From Streptomyces sp. 3214.6 (lineage in GTDB: Bacteria > Actinomycetota > Actinomycetes > Streptomycetales > Streptomycetaceae), in the NCBI RefSeq assembly GCF_900129855.1, contig NZ_LT670819.1:5952001-6016000 (forward strand): a stretch of DNA of 64,000 nt. Reading direction: 5' to 3'. Shown here in pieces: positions 53,205-61,890 of the stretch. Numbering within the stretch: position 1 is the stretch's first letter; each line of letters begins with the position of its first letter. Below the pieces are notes generated by a model, which saw nothing but the letters and a program-made list of their open reading frames with translations, was not told where the DNA came from and did not search any database. The translations under genes were made by a program, and so were the position numbers.

Positions 53205-55565
53205 ATGGCACCACGTACCAGCCGGCGCTCGACCCGACGGGCCGCCGTCGGGCAGTCCGCGCATTCGTCGGGCGGTCAGGCCGCCCCCGTCCCCGCCCCC
53301 GGGTCCGACTCGTCTTCGGCGGGTGGTGGGCGGCGGGCCGGCCGGCGGTCGGGGGCGCGGCGCGGGCGGGCCGTGGGACACGGCGGCGGCGGGGCCGCGC
53401 ACGGGGCGGCGCCGCCGCCCGAACGCAAGCGTCTGGTGCCGCTGCGACTGCGCCACCTGCTGCCCCTGCTCGTGCTCCTCGCGATGATGGCGATGCTGAT
53501 GCTGCGCGGCTACGTGCACAGCGAGATCCTCGCCGACTACCGCATCCACCCCGAGGCCGCCGCCGACAAGGTGCCGAAGAAGATCCTCGACGGCGGCCCG
53601 GTCGTCGACACCCGTGGCGGCCGCCAGACCAGCCTCGACGTGCCGGATCACAAGATCGTGCTCACCTTCGACGACGGCCCCGACCCCAAGTGGACCCCCG
53701 AGGTCCTCGACGTCCTGAAGAAGCACCACGCGCACGCCGTCTTCTTCATCACCGGCACCATGGCCTCCCGCTATCCGGACCTGGTCCGGCGGATGGTGGA
53801 CGAGGGGCACGAGATCGGGCTGCACACCTTCAACCACCCCGACCTGTCCTACCAGTCGAAGAAGCGCATCGACTGGGAACTCACCCAGAACCAGCTGGCC
53901 CTGGCGGGCGCGGCGGGCATCCGGACCTCCCTCTTCCGGCCGCCCTACTCCTCCACCGCCGACGCCCTCGACGACGCGTCCTGGCCGGTCACCGAGTACG
54001 TCGGCACCCGCGGCTACCTCACTGTCTTCACGACCGCCGACAGCGAGGACTGGCAGCGGCCGGGCGTGCGGCAGATCATCCGCAACGCCACGCCGCAGCA
54101 CGGCGAGGGCGCGGTCGTCCTCATGCACGACTCCGGCGGCGACCGCCACCAGACGGTCCAGGCCCTCGACGCCTACCTCCCCGAACTCCAGGCGAAGCGC
54201 TACACGTTCGAGAACCTCACCGAGGCCCTGCGCGCCCCCAGCGCGCACACCCCGGTCACCGGGCTCGACCTGTGGAAGGGCAAGGCCTGGGTCTTCCTGG
54301 TCGAGGCCTCCGACGACATCACCGGCGTCCTCGTCGTCGGCCTCGCCGTCATCGGCGTCCTCGTCTTCGCCCGCTTCGGCCTGATGCTGCTGCTGTCCGC
54401 GATCCACACCCGCCGCACCCGCCGCAAGGGCTTCGTCTGGGGCCCCGACGCGCCCGTCACCGAACCCGCTTCGGTGCTCGTCCCGGCCTACAACGAGGCC
54501 AAGTGCATCGAGAACACGGTGCGTTCGCTGATGAAGAGCGAGCACCCGATCGAGATCCTCGTCATCGACGACGGCTCCAGCGACGGCACCGCCCGCATCG
54601 TCGAGGACCTGAACCTGCCCGGCGTCCGTGTCGTCCGCCAGCTCAACGCGGGCAAGCCCGCCGCGCTCAACCGGGGCATTGCCAACGCCCGGCACGACCT
54701 GATCGTGATGATGGACGGCGACACCGTCTTCGAGCCCTCCACGGTCCGTGAACTCGTCCAGCCCTTCGCGGACCCGAAGGTCGGCGCCGTCGCCGGCAAC
54801 GCCAAGGTCGGCAACAAGGACACCCTCATCGGCGCCTGGCAGCACATCGAGTACGTGATGGGCTTCAACCTCGACCGCCGCATGTACGACGTCCTGCGCT
54901 GCATGCCCACCATCCCGGGGGCCGTCGGCGCGTTCCGCCGCAGCGCGCTGGACCGCGTCGGCGGCATGAGCGACGACACCCTCGCCGAGGACACCGACAT
55001 CACCATGGCCATCCACCGGGACGGCTGGCATGTCGTGTACGCGGAGAAGGCGCGTGCCTGGACCGAGGCGCCCGAGTCCGTCCAGCAACTGTGGTCCCAG
55101 CGCTACCGCTGGTGCTACGGCACCATGCAGGCGATCTGGAAGCACCGTCGGGCGTTGGTCGAGCGGGGCCCCTCCGGGCGCTTCGGCCGCGTCGGCCTCC
55201 CTCTCGTCTCGCTCTTCATGGTCGTCGCCCCGCTCCTCGCCCCGCTCATCGACCTCTTCCTCGTCTACGGCCTGCTCTTCGGGCCGACCGGCAAGACCAT
55301 CGCCGCCTGGTTCGGCGTCCTCGCCGTCCAGGCGGGCTGCGCGGCCTACGCCTTCGTCCTGGACCGCGAACGCCTCACCCCCCTCATCTCCCTCCCGCTC
55401 CAGCAACTCCTCTACCGCCAGCTGATGTACATCGTCCTGCTGCAGTCCTGGATCACCGCCCTCACCGGCGGCCGGCTGCGCTGGCAGAAACTGCGCCGCA
55501 AGGGCCAGGTGGCCGCACCCCCGGGCGCCCCGACGCCGGCCATGGACGGAGGAACGGCCCGATGA
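53205..55565 (+). CDS. matB: MatB-type polysaccharide deacetylase / processive glycosyltransferase
   Basis: A 786-residue bifunctional enzyme. After a basic Ser/Arg/Gly tail and a membrane helix (about 85-100), residues 150-340 form a CE4 deacetylase: TFDDGP (154-159), HTFNHP (207-212), RPPYSS, DSEDW and LMHDSGGD. A second helix region leads to a family 2 processive synthase: VLVPAYNEAKCIENT, DGD (504-506), EDTD (595-598) and QRYRW (632-636), with C-terminal membrane helices. This matches enzymes that make and deacetylate poly-beta-1,6-N-acetylglucosamine; Streptomyces MatB is the known case. ATG 53205 has GGAGA upstream. The acyltransferase gene starts within its stop codon. Confidence 0.92.
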   Translation: MAPRTSRRSTRRAAVGQSAHSSGGQAAPVPAPGSDSSSAGGGRRAGRRSGARRGRAVGHGGGGAAHGAAPPPERKRLVPLRLRHLLPLLVLLAMMAMLMLRGYVHSEILADYRIHPEAAADKVPKKILDGGPVVDTRGGRQTSLDVPDHKIVLTFDDGPDPKWTPEVLDVLKKHHAHAVFFITGTMASRYPDLVRRMVDEGHEIGLHTFNHPDLSYQSKKRIDWELTQNQLALAGAAGIRTSLFRPPYSSTADALDDASWPVTEYVGTRGYLTVFTTADSEDWQRPGVRQIIRNATPQHGEGAVVLMHDSGGDRHQTVQALDAYLPELQAKRYTFENLTEALRAPSAHTPVTGLDLWKGKAWVFLVEASDDITGVLVVGLAVIGVLVFARFGLMLLLSAIHTRRTRRKGFVWGPDAPVTEPASVLVPAYNEAKCIENTVRSLMKSEHPIEILVIDDGSSDGTARIVEDLNLPGVRVVRQLNAGKPAALNRGIANARHDLIVMMDGDTVFEPSTVRELVQPFADPKVGAVAGNAKVGNKDTLIGAWQHIEYVMGFNLDRRMYDVLRCMPTIPGAVGAFRRSALDRVGGMSDDTLAEDTDITMAIHRDGWHVVYAEKARAWTEAPESVQQLWSQRYRWCYGTMQAIWKHRRALVERGPSGRFGRVGLPLVSLFMVVAPLLAPLIDLFLVYGLLFGPTGKTIAAWFGVLAVQAGCAAYAFVLDRERLTPLISLPLQQLLYRQLMYIVLLQSWITALTGGRLRWQKLRRKGQVAAPPGAPTPAMDGGTAR

Positions 55566-56824
55566 ACACCCAACCCACGGACACCCAGCCCATGCCCGAA
55601 GCCGAGATCGAAACCGCGACCGGCACGGCAGCCGAGTACGAGACGAAGAACGAGACGCAGAACGAGACGCAGAACGAGTCCAAGAGCGGGAAGAAGCCGG
55701 GTGGCGGGCGTGACCGCTACTTCGATCTTCTCCGGGGCATCGCCCTCTTCCGTGTCGTCTTCTACCACCTGATGGGCTGGGCCTGGCTGCCCATCGTCTT
55801 CCCCTCCATGGGCGTGATGTTCGCCCTCGCCGGAAATCTCATGGCCCGCTCGCTGGCCAGACGCCCCGCGCTGGAAGTCGTACGGGGCCGGCTGCGCCGA
55901 CTGCTGCCCCCGCTGTGGCTGCTGGGCGCGGTCGGCGTGACGGGCATGGCGGTGGCGGGCTGGAGTCCGGACGACGAGGGGCATCCCGGCTGGTGGTGGC
56001 TGCACCTCGGCTACTGGATCCTGCCGCTGAGCGACCCGCCGTACGGCGACGGCCTGCCCGGTGTGCAGGGGCTGATCGGCGACGACTGGGCCGTCGACAT
56101 GGCCGTACCCCTCTGGTACATCCGCGCCTACCTGTGGTTCGTGCTGCTCTCCCCGCTTCTTCTGCGCGCCCTGCGCCGGCTGCCCTGGCCGACGATCCTC
56201 GCGCCGGTCGCGCTGTCCGCCGCCCTGGAGTTCGGGGCGCTGTCGGTGCCCAGTTGGCGGCTGGAGGCCAACCTCAGCGACTTCGGCGCGTTCGGCGCGT
56301 GCTGGCTGCTGGGCATGGCGCACCAGGAGGGCATCCTGCGCCGGCTGCCCCGCTACGTCGTCCCGTCGCTGGCGCCGGCGGTCGGCGGAGTCGGTCTCTG
56401 GTACGCCCTGGGTCACCACCTGAGGGAGGGCCACGACCTCGACGACATGCCGTTCGCGCAGTCCCTGTGGTCGTTCGCGGCGGTCCTGCTGCTTCTGCAC
56501 ATCAGTCCGTCCTGGACCGAGTGGCCGGCCCGGCTGCGCCGCTGGGACCGGCTGATCACCCTGCTCAACTCGCGTGCCGTGACGATCTACCTGTGGCACA
56601 ACCTGTGCATCGGCATCGTGGAGGCCCTGTGGGACCGCCTGTGGGGCATCCCGTGGCTGGAGGTCAACACCCCCTGGGTCCTGGAGAGTCCGTGGCCGCA
56701 GCTGCCGTTCATCTGGCTCCTCACCGCGGCCTGCGTCGTCTGCTTCGGCTGGGTGGAGGACCTGGCGGCCCGCCGCAGGCCCCGGCTGTGGCCGGACGGC
56801 CGAGGGAGAGCGCGCCGCGCCTGA
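55562..56824 (+). CDS. Membrane acyltransferase, family 3, coupled to matB
   Basis: A 420-residue integral membrane protein of the acyltransferase-3 family. The region RDRYFDLLRGIALFRVVFYHL contains the conserved RxxxFDxLRGxA and catalytic His pattern, followed by about ten helices. The first 45 residues are hydrophilic with tandem NETQ/NESK repeats. The ATG overlaps the matB stop by four bases (ATGA), so it is surely co-translated. An O-acetyl or O-succinyl transfer onto the MatB polysaccharide is a reasonable inference; free amines made by deacetylation are a less likely target. Confidence 0.88.
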   Translation: MNTQPTDTQPMPEAEIETATGTAAEYETKNETQNETQNESKSGKKPGGGRDRYFDLLRGIALFRVVFYHLMGWAWLPIVFPSMGVMFALAGNLMARSLARRPALEVVRGRLRRLLPPLWLLGAVGVTGMAVAGWSPDDEGHPGWWWLHLGYWILPLSDPPYGDGLPGVQGLIGDDWAVDMAVPLWYIRAYLWFVLLSPLLLRALRRLPWPTILAPVALSAALEFGALSVPSWRLEANLSDFGAFGACWLLGMAHQEGILRRLPRYVVPSLAPAVGGVGLWYALGHHLREGHDLDDMPFAQSLWSFAAVLLLLHISPSWTEWPARLRRWDRLITLLNSRAVTIYLWHNLCIGIVEALWDRLWGIPWLEVNTPWVLESPWPQLPFIWLLTAACVVCFGWVEDLAARRRPRLWPDGRGRARRA

Positions 56825-56978
56825 GGCGCGCCGTCCCTGTCGGGGAGATCGCCGGCGCGCGTGGGGTCGTAAAGGGCAGGTCAAAGCGTGTCGGCCGACG
56901 ATTCCCGGGGGCGAGGGGGTGTGGAAGACTGCCCGGGCGTTGCGCAAGTGAACAGTTGTCCGGCTGAGGGGGAGATGA

Positions 56979-57950
56979 GTGCCGGTGAGCAAGCAGCAGG
57001 TGCAGAACATGCTGCGGTTGATGGCGGGAGGCGGGCCCGTCGAGCTCACCAGCCCCATGGCCTCCGTGAAGAAGCTGGCCCGGCTCGCCTTCGTGGCGCA
57101 GCAGTTCGGCTACGAGTACGCGGACGTCCGGCAGGGCGGCTCGCGGGGCAGCGCGCTGAAGATGCTGATCGTCCCCGACCCCGCCCCGCAGGCACGCGCG
57201 CGGGCCGCGCAGAACTGGGCGCAGTACCCGAACGTCTCCGACGGCGTCTCCCTGCCGCCCGTCGTGCCCGACGCCTTCGAGCTGCTGAAGGCGCGCATCA
57301 ACTTCGACCTCACCGGCAAGAACGCCGAGAAGCGCATGGGGTACGGCGCGCTGGGCGTCACCGCGGGCTGCGCGATCCTCGGTGTACGGCTCGGCGGCAC
57401 GAACACCGACTTCATCGCCGCCGCCGTCACCTGGGTCGTCCTCATGGGCGTCTTCGGTATCGGCTTCGTCGTCACCCGGCACCGCAACGCCAAGTTCGCC
57501 GCCCGGCTGCAGGCCGCAGGCTTCGCGCGGGTGACCGACGAGACCGGGCGGGTGCGCTACCTCCCGCCGGGCGCGATGGCCGGATACGGCCAGAGCCCGT
57601 ACGGCGGCGGCTTCCCGGCACCGGCCCCGGCCCCGGGCCCTTACGGCGCCCAGTACGGCGGCGCGTACGGCACCGCCGCCCCGACGCCCGCGGGCGGCTA
57701 CGGACAGCAGCAGCCCCCGCAGCAGCCCCAGCCCCACGCCCAACCGCAGCCCTACGCCCAGCCCCAGCCCCACGCCCAGCCCCACCAGCAGCCGGGCCCG
57801 TACGGCGGGCAGCAGCCGTACCCCCAGCCGCATCCTCAGCCGTACCCCCAGCCGCATCCTCAGCCGCAGGCCCAGCAGTATCCTCAGCGGCCCCCGGCCC
57901 CGTATCCGCCTCAGGGCCCGGCCCCCTACGGGCAGCAGCCCCCGCGCTGA
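56979..57950 (+). CDS. Membrane protein with Pro/Gln/Tyr-rich repeat tail
   Basis: A 323-residue protein of unknown function. The first 120 residues are folded-looking and hydrophilic (KQQVQNMLRLMAGGGPVELT, FVAQQFGYEYADVRQGG). Two membrane helices follow (about 128-170, GALGVTAGCAILGVRL and AVTWVVLMGVFGIGFVV). The last 130 residues are rich in Pro, Gln, Gly and Tyr, with PQPHAQPQPYAQ and PYPQPHPQ repeats, of the kind that mediate weak multivalent contacts. GTG 56979 or GTG 56985 (MSKQQVQ) is the start, behind GAGGGGGAG. Confidence 0.75.
   Translation: MPVSKQQVQNMLRLMAGGGPVELTSPMASVKKLARLAFVAQQFGYEYADVRQGGSRGSALKMLIVPDPAPQARARAAQNWAQYPNVSDGVSLPPVVPDAFELLKARINFDLTGKNAEKRMGYGALGVTAGCAILGVRLGGTNTDFIAAAVTWVVLMGVFGIGFVVTRHRNAKFAARLQAAGFARVTDETGRVRYLPPGAMAGYGQSPYGGGFPAPAPAPGPYGAQYGGAYGTAAPTPAGGYGQQQPPQQPQPHAQPQPYAQPQPHAQPHQQPGPYGGQQPYPQPHPQPYPQPHPQPQAQQYPQRPPAPYPPQGPAPYGQQPPR
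57816..57863. repeat. 24-base coding tandem repeat (PYPQPHPQ)
   Basis: Two identical 24-base copies, 57816-57839 and 57840-57863, each encoding PYPQPHPQ in the Pro/Gln-rich tail. Confidence 0.85.
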
Positions 57951-57964
57951 GCCCTGCCCAAAAC

Positions 57965-58034
57965 CTCTCACCGGGCCCCCGCGCAAGGTGAGAGCAACGT
58001 TCCTTTCCGGTCACCCACAGCCACAGCCCGGAAA
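57965..58034 (+). promoter_or_regulatory. Two inverted repeats upstream of narK
   Basis: CTCTCACC/GGTGAGAG (57965-57972, 57987-57994) and TTTCCGG/CCGGAAA (58004-58010, 58028-58034) lie in the 162-base gap before narK. The first may end the upstream transcript; the second may be a regulator site. Confidence 0.45.
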
Positions 58035-58112
58035 CGCGCCCTCCCTACCTTCGGGACTCATCACCGCTCATCCCCCCGAACCACCCGAGTCCCGGAGCAC
58101 CGTGGAGGCGTC

Positions 58113-59507
58113 ATGACAGCCCCGAGTACAGCCCCCGCACCCCCGTCCCCCGTGAAGAAGGGGAGCCGCTGGATCGAGGAGTGGGACCCGGAGAACGAGA
58201 CCTTCTGGAACGACAAGGGCGAGAAGATCGCCCGCCGTAACCTGCTCTTCTCCGTCCTCTCCGAGCACATCGGCTTCTCGATCTGGACGATGTGGTCCGT
58301 GCTGGTGCTCTTCATGGGCCCGAAGTACGGCCTCACCCCGGCCGACAAGTTCCTGCTGACGTCGATGGTGACGCTGGTCGGGGCGGTCGTGCGGGTGCCG
58401 TACACCTTCGCCGTCGCGGTCTTCGGCGGCCGGAACTGGACGATCATCTCCGCCGGTCTGCTCCTGATCCCCACGATCGCCGCGTTCGCGGTGATGAAGC
58501 CCGGCACCTCCTTCAACACGTTTTTGCTGGTCGGTCTGCTGGCGGGCATCGGCGGCGGCAACTTCGCCTCCTCGATGACCAACATCAACGCCTTCTTCCC
58601 GCTGCGCAAGAAGGGGTGGGCGCTCGGCCTCAACGCGGGCGGCGGCAACATCGGCGTGCCGGTCATCCAGCTGATCGCCCTCGCCGTCATCGGCGCGAGC
58701 GGCGGGCCGCGCGTACTGCTCGGGATCTACATCCCGCTGATCCTTCTCGCCGCGACCCTCGCCGCGCTGTACATGGACAACCTCGCGTCCGTGAAGAACG
58801 ACACCGGCGCCGCCATCGACTCCGCGAAGGACGCCCACACCTGGATCATGTCCTTCCTCTACGTCGGGACGTTCGGGTCGTTCATCGGCTACTCCTTCGC
58901 CTTCGGCCAGGTGCTGACCAACCAGTTCGGCCGGACGCCGCTCCAGGCGGCCTACCTCACCTTCATCGGCCCGCTGCTCGGCTCCCTCATCCGCCCGGTC
59001 GGCGGCTGGCTCGCCGACCGCTACGGCGGCGCCCGCATCACCCTGTACAACTACGTCGGCATGGCCGCCGCCACCGCCGTCCTGGTCTTCGCCAGCATGC
59101 AGAAGTCGCTGCCGCTCTTCGTCTCCGTCTTCGTGGTGCTGTTCGTGCTCAGCGGCCTCGGCAACGGGTCGACGTACAAGATGATCCCGGGCATCTTCCA
59201 GGCGAAGGCCGTCGCCAAGGGGCTCGAAGGGGAAGAGGCGGCTGCCTACGGGCGACGGCTGTCCGGCGCCTCCATGGGGCTCATCGGGGCGGTCGGCGCG
59301 CTCGGCGGCGTCGGCATCAACATGGCCTTCCGGCAGTCCTTCCTCTCCTACGGCTCCGGAACCGGCGCGTTCGTCGCCTTCCTCGCCTTCTACGCGGTGT
59401 GCTTCGTGGTCACCTGGGCCGTATACCTTCGCCGTCCGGCGGGCCGGGTGACGGCAGCCAGCTCGGCATCCGAGGCGAAGCCGCAGCTCAGTTACGCCGA
59501 GGTGTGA
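58113..59507 (+). CDS. narK: Nitrate/nitrite transporter NarK
   Basis: A 464-residue major-facilitator protein with 12 membrane helices. The nitrate signatures are present in helices 5 and 11: GGGNFASSMTNINAFFP with KKGWALGLNAGGGNIG, and the second GNGSTYKMIPGIFQ. It moves nitrate in, or nitrite out, across the membrane. The N-terminal stretch WIEEWDPENETFWNDKGEKI is typical of actinobacterial NarK. ATG 58113 lies behind GTGGAGGCGTC. The NnaR-type regulator follows 101 bases downstream, behind a hairpin. Confidence 0.94.
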   Translation: MTAPSTAPAPPSPVKKGSRWIEEWDPENETFWNDKGEKIARRNLLFSVLSEHIGFSIWTMWSVLVLFMGPKYGLTPADKFLLTSMVTLVGAVVRVPYTFAVAVFGGRNWTIISAGLLLIPTIAAFAVMKPGTSFNTFLLVGLLAGIGGGNFASSMTNINAFFPLRKKGWALGLNAGGGNIGVPVIQLIALAVIGASGGPRVLLGIYIPLILLAATLAALYMDNLASVKNDTGAAIDSAKDAHTWIMSFLYVGTFGSFIGYSFAFGQVLTNQFGRTPLQAAYLTFIGPLLGSLIRPVGGWLADRYGGARITLYNYVGMAAATAVLVFASMQKSLPLFVSVFVVLFVLSGLGNGSTYKMIPGIFQAKAVAKGLEGEEAAAYGRRLSGASMGLIGAVGALGGVGINMAFRQSFLSYGSGTGAFVAFLAFYAVCFVVTWAVYLRRPAGRVTAASSASEAKPQLSYAEV

Positions 59508-59508
59508 C

Positions 59509-59524
59509 GTAACACTGACGACAT
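59509..59524 (+). promoter_or_regulatory. Possible GlnR box upstream of nnaR
   Basis: GTAAC-actgac-GACAT has the spacing of a GlnR a-site/b-site pair (gTnAC-n6-GaAAC); the first half fits well, the second only in part. Streptomyces nnaR is a reported GlnR target. The match begins two bases after the narK stop codon. Confidence 0.4.
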
Positions 59525-59572
59525 GTCGCCGAACCGAGCCTGTCACGCACCGTTGACAGGCTCGTCGGCATG
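59522..59572 (+). terminator. Large hairpin between narK and nnaR
   Basis: CGAGCCTGTCA (59535-59545) pairs perfectly with TGACAGGCTCG (59554-59564), and the outer GCCGA/TCGGC and CATG/CATG segments extend the stem. No T run follows. It may end narK transcription or attenuate nnaR. Confidence 0.65.
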
Positions 59573-59608
59573 TAGATGTACACGCGACTTGAGTGCGGGA
59601 CGAGGGCT

Positions 59609-60784
59609 ATGTACGAGGAACAGCAACAACCGGCCTCCAGCCCCCAGGGCGCCGTCGAACACGGGCCCCTCGCGGGCTTCACCGTGGGCGTGACGGCAGC
59701 GCGCCGGGCCGAGGAGCTCGGCGCGCTGCTCCAGCGGCGCGGGGCGGCGGTGCTGCACGCGCCCGCGTTGCGGATCGTGCCGCTCGCCGATGACGGCGAG
59801 CTGCTCGCCGCCACCAAGGACCTCATCGACCAGGCGCCGGACGTCGTGGTGGCCACCACCGCCATCGGCTTCCGTGGCTGGGTCGAGGCCGCCGACGGCT
59901 GGGGGCTCGGTGAGCAGCTGCTCGCCCGGCTCGGCGGCGTCGAGCTGCTGGCCCGCGGGCCCAAGGTCAAGGGCGCCATCCGGGCCGCGGGGCTGACGGA
60001 GGACTGGTCGCCGTCGAGCGAGTCCATGGCCGAGGTGCTCGACCGACTGCTGGAGGAGGGCGTCGACGGGCGCCGGGTCGCCGTCCAGCTGCACGGCGAG
60101 CCGCTGCCGGGGTTCGTGGAGTCGCTGCGGGCCGCGGGCGCGGAAGTGGTGGGGGTGCCCGTCTACCGGTGGATGCCGCCGGAGGACGTCTCGCCGCTCG
60201 ACCGGCTCCTCGACGCCGCCGTCTCGCGCGGACTGGACGCCATCACCTTCACCAGCGCGCCGGCGGCCGCGTCCCTGCTGTCGCGGGCCGAGGAGCGCGG
60301 GCTGCTGCCCGAGCTGCTCGCCGCCCTGCACCACGATGTGCTGCCCGCCTGCGTCGGGCCGGTCACCGCGCTGCCGCTGCAGGCGCGGGGCGTGGACACC
60401 GTCTCCCCCGAGCGGTTCCGGCTCGGGCCGCTCGTGCAGTTGCTGTGCCAGGAGCTGCCGGGGCGGGCCCGGGCGCTGCCGATCGCCGGGCACCGGGTGG
60501 AGATCCGGGGGCACGCGGTGCTGGTGGACGGGTCGTTGAAGCCGGTGCCGCCGGCCGGGATGTCGCTGCTGCGGGCGCTGTCGCGGCGGCCGGGGTGGGT
60601 GGTGCCGCGGTCGGACCTGCTGCGGGCGCTGCCGGGGGCGGGGCGTGACGAGCATGCCGTCGAGACGGCGATGGCCCGTCTGCGGACGGCCCTCGGGGCG
60701 CCGAAGCTGATCCAGACGGTGGTGAAGCGGGGGTACCGGCTGGCGCTGGACCCTGCGGCCGACGCGAAGTACGCGGACGCGTAG
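59609..60784 (+). CDS. nnaR: NnaR-type regulator: uroporphyrinogen-III synthase domain fused to winged helix
   Basis: A 391-residue fusion. Residues about 18-265 form a HemD-like bilobal domain (GFTVGVTAARRAEELGALL, VVATTAIGFRGW, AITFTSAPAAASLL). Residues about 295-385 are an OmpR-type winged helix (PAGMSLLRALSRRPGWVVPR, VETAMARLRTALG, LIQTVVKRGYRLAL). In Streptomyces and Mycobacterium NnaR activates nitrate/nitrite assimilation genes; the HemD part is thought to sense rather than make heme precursor, though activity cannot be excluded. Position beside narK agrees. ATG 59609 has GAGGG close by. Confidence 0.92.
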   Translation: MYEEQQQPASSPQGAVEHGPLAGFTVGVTAARRAEELGALLQRRGAAVLHAPALRIVPLADDGELLAATKDLIDQAPDVVVATTAIGFRGWVEAADGWGLGEQLLARLGGVELLARGPKVKGAIRAAGLTEDWSPSSESMAEVLDRLLEEGVDGRRVAVQLHGEPLPGFVESLRAAGAEVVGVPVYRWMPPEDVSPLDRLLDAAVSRGLDAITFTSAPAAASLLSRAEERGLLPELLAALHHDVLPACVGPVTALPLQARGVDTVSPERFRLGPLVQLLCQELPGRARALPIAGHRVEIRGHAVLVDGSLKPVPPAGMSLLRALSRRPGWVVPRSDLLRALPGAGRDEHAVETAMARLRTALGAPKLIQTVVKRGYRLALDPAADAKYADA

Positions 60785-60825
60785 GTCTTTGGGCGGGTTG
60801 TCCCTCACCCGGGGTCGGTGTGGCC

Positions 60826-60905
60826 GTCCCCGGGGGCTGCCGCCCCCGGACCCCCGCTTCGGCCCCGAAAGGGCCTCGTCCTCAACCGCCGGACAGGGTG
60901 GGATG
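60826..60905. repeat. Interspersed Streptomyces-type intergenic repeat with two hairpins
   Basis: CCCGGGGGCTGCCGCCCCCGG (two arms GGGGGC/GCCCCC) is followed by GGCCC-cgaaa-GGGCC and the tail CAACCGCCGGACAGGG. I recognise this as a widespread intergenic sequence of Streptomyces genomes. Related tail fragments (GCCGGACGGGCTG) occur near 30377 and 37516 in this window. Confidence 0.6.
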
Positions 60906-61015
60906 CACTGACCTGCGTGGCAAAGCCCAGGGGGTTCCGGTTACCGCCCCGGCACTGGCACTGTGAAGAAGAACGGTTTCCTCATGAGTGCCTCTCGGCT
61001 GGCGGTGACACGCGC

Positions 61016-61591
61016 ATGGACGAGCTGCGGTTCGATGCCGGACGGATCTGTCTCGACCTGCTCGCGACCGCGCACCCCCTCGAACGGCTCGACGCCGTCG
61101 CGCCGCTGGATGCGTGGATCCGCGGCTGTGGGCTCGTCCCGCCGGGGACCCCGCTCGGCCACGCCGACGCGTCCTGGCCGCCGGCCTTCCGGGAACTGCG
61201 CCGCACCATCGGCCAGTTGGTGCACGGCTGGCTCGCCCGAGGGGACGCCGGGTCGTACGACCTCGCCCTCGCCCGCGTCAACGAGGTCGCCCGGGCCGCG
61301 CCCCCGACCCCCCGTGCCGTGCGCGGCGAAGACGGCGCGCTCGTGCGGGCGTTGGACGGGCCGCCGGAGTGCGCCGCGCTGCTCGCCGCCGTGGCCCGGG
61401 ACGCGGTGGAGCTGTTGACCGATCCCGCCGCCCGGGCGGCGCTGCGGCAGTGCGCGGGGTACAACTGCCCGATCGTGTACGTCGACACGTCCCGGGGCCG
61501 TCGGCGCCGCTGGTGTTCCAGTGAGGTCTGCGGGAACCGGGAGCGGGTCGCCCGGCATCGCCGACGCGCGGCGGCACTCGCGCGGACCTGA
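61016..61591 (+). CDS. CGNR zinc-finger / ABATE-domain regulator
   Basis: A 191-residue putative stress-linked transcription regulator. The N-terminal ABATE-like domain begins FDAGRICLDLLATAHPL. The C-terminal zinc finger has CAGYNC, then RRRRWCSSEVCGNRERVARHRRR (in pieces RRWCSSEVCGNR and VARHRRR), including the diagnostic CGNR. ATG 61016 follows a weak GGCGGTG. The region before it holds an interspersed repeat, so its promoter is probably within 60905-61010. Targets unknown. Confidence 0.88.
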   Translation: MDELRFDAGRICLDLLATAHPLERLDAVAPLDAWIRGCGLVPPGTPLGHADASWPPAFRELRRTIGQLVHGWLARGDAGSYDLALARVNEVARAAPPTPRAVRGEDGALVRALDGPPECAALLAAVARDAVELLTDPAARAALRQCAGYNCPIVYVDTSRGRRRRWCSSEVCGNRERVARHRRRAAALART

Positions 61592-61890
61592 CGCGCCGTC
61601 GCCTCTCCAACTGCCCTGTCTGGTATGCGGCTTTCGTGGAGGCGGGTCGGCCCAACCATCGAAGTGATTTCGATTACACGCCGTTTACCCGCGTCGCGCC
61701 CCGGGCAGTCGGCCCGATCTTGTCGGTGTGGCGAAAATGTAAAGAAAACGGGGTGGGAATGTGCCGCCATGTCCCCCTCGTCATGACACCCGGAAGAAAA
61801 GTCTCCCCGCGGTTTGAACACTCAACACCCCGCTTCCGTACCCGTCGTCGAGCGACCGACTGGGGGAACCCCCGGACACCGGAGGTGGGC
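61592..61890 (+). promoter_or_regulatory. Upstream region of the sigma factor gene
   Basis: 299 bases, with an AT-richer centre (61655-61770 and 61795-61830). An inverted repeat ATCGAA-gtgat-TTCGAT sits at 61658-61674. The ribosome site GGAGGT is at 61881-61886. Promoters, perhaps including an autoregulated one, are expected here, but none could be assigned firmly. Confidence 0.45.
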
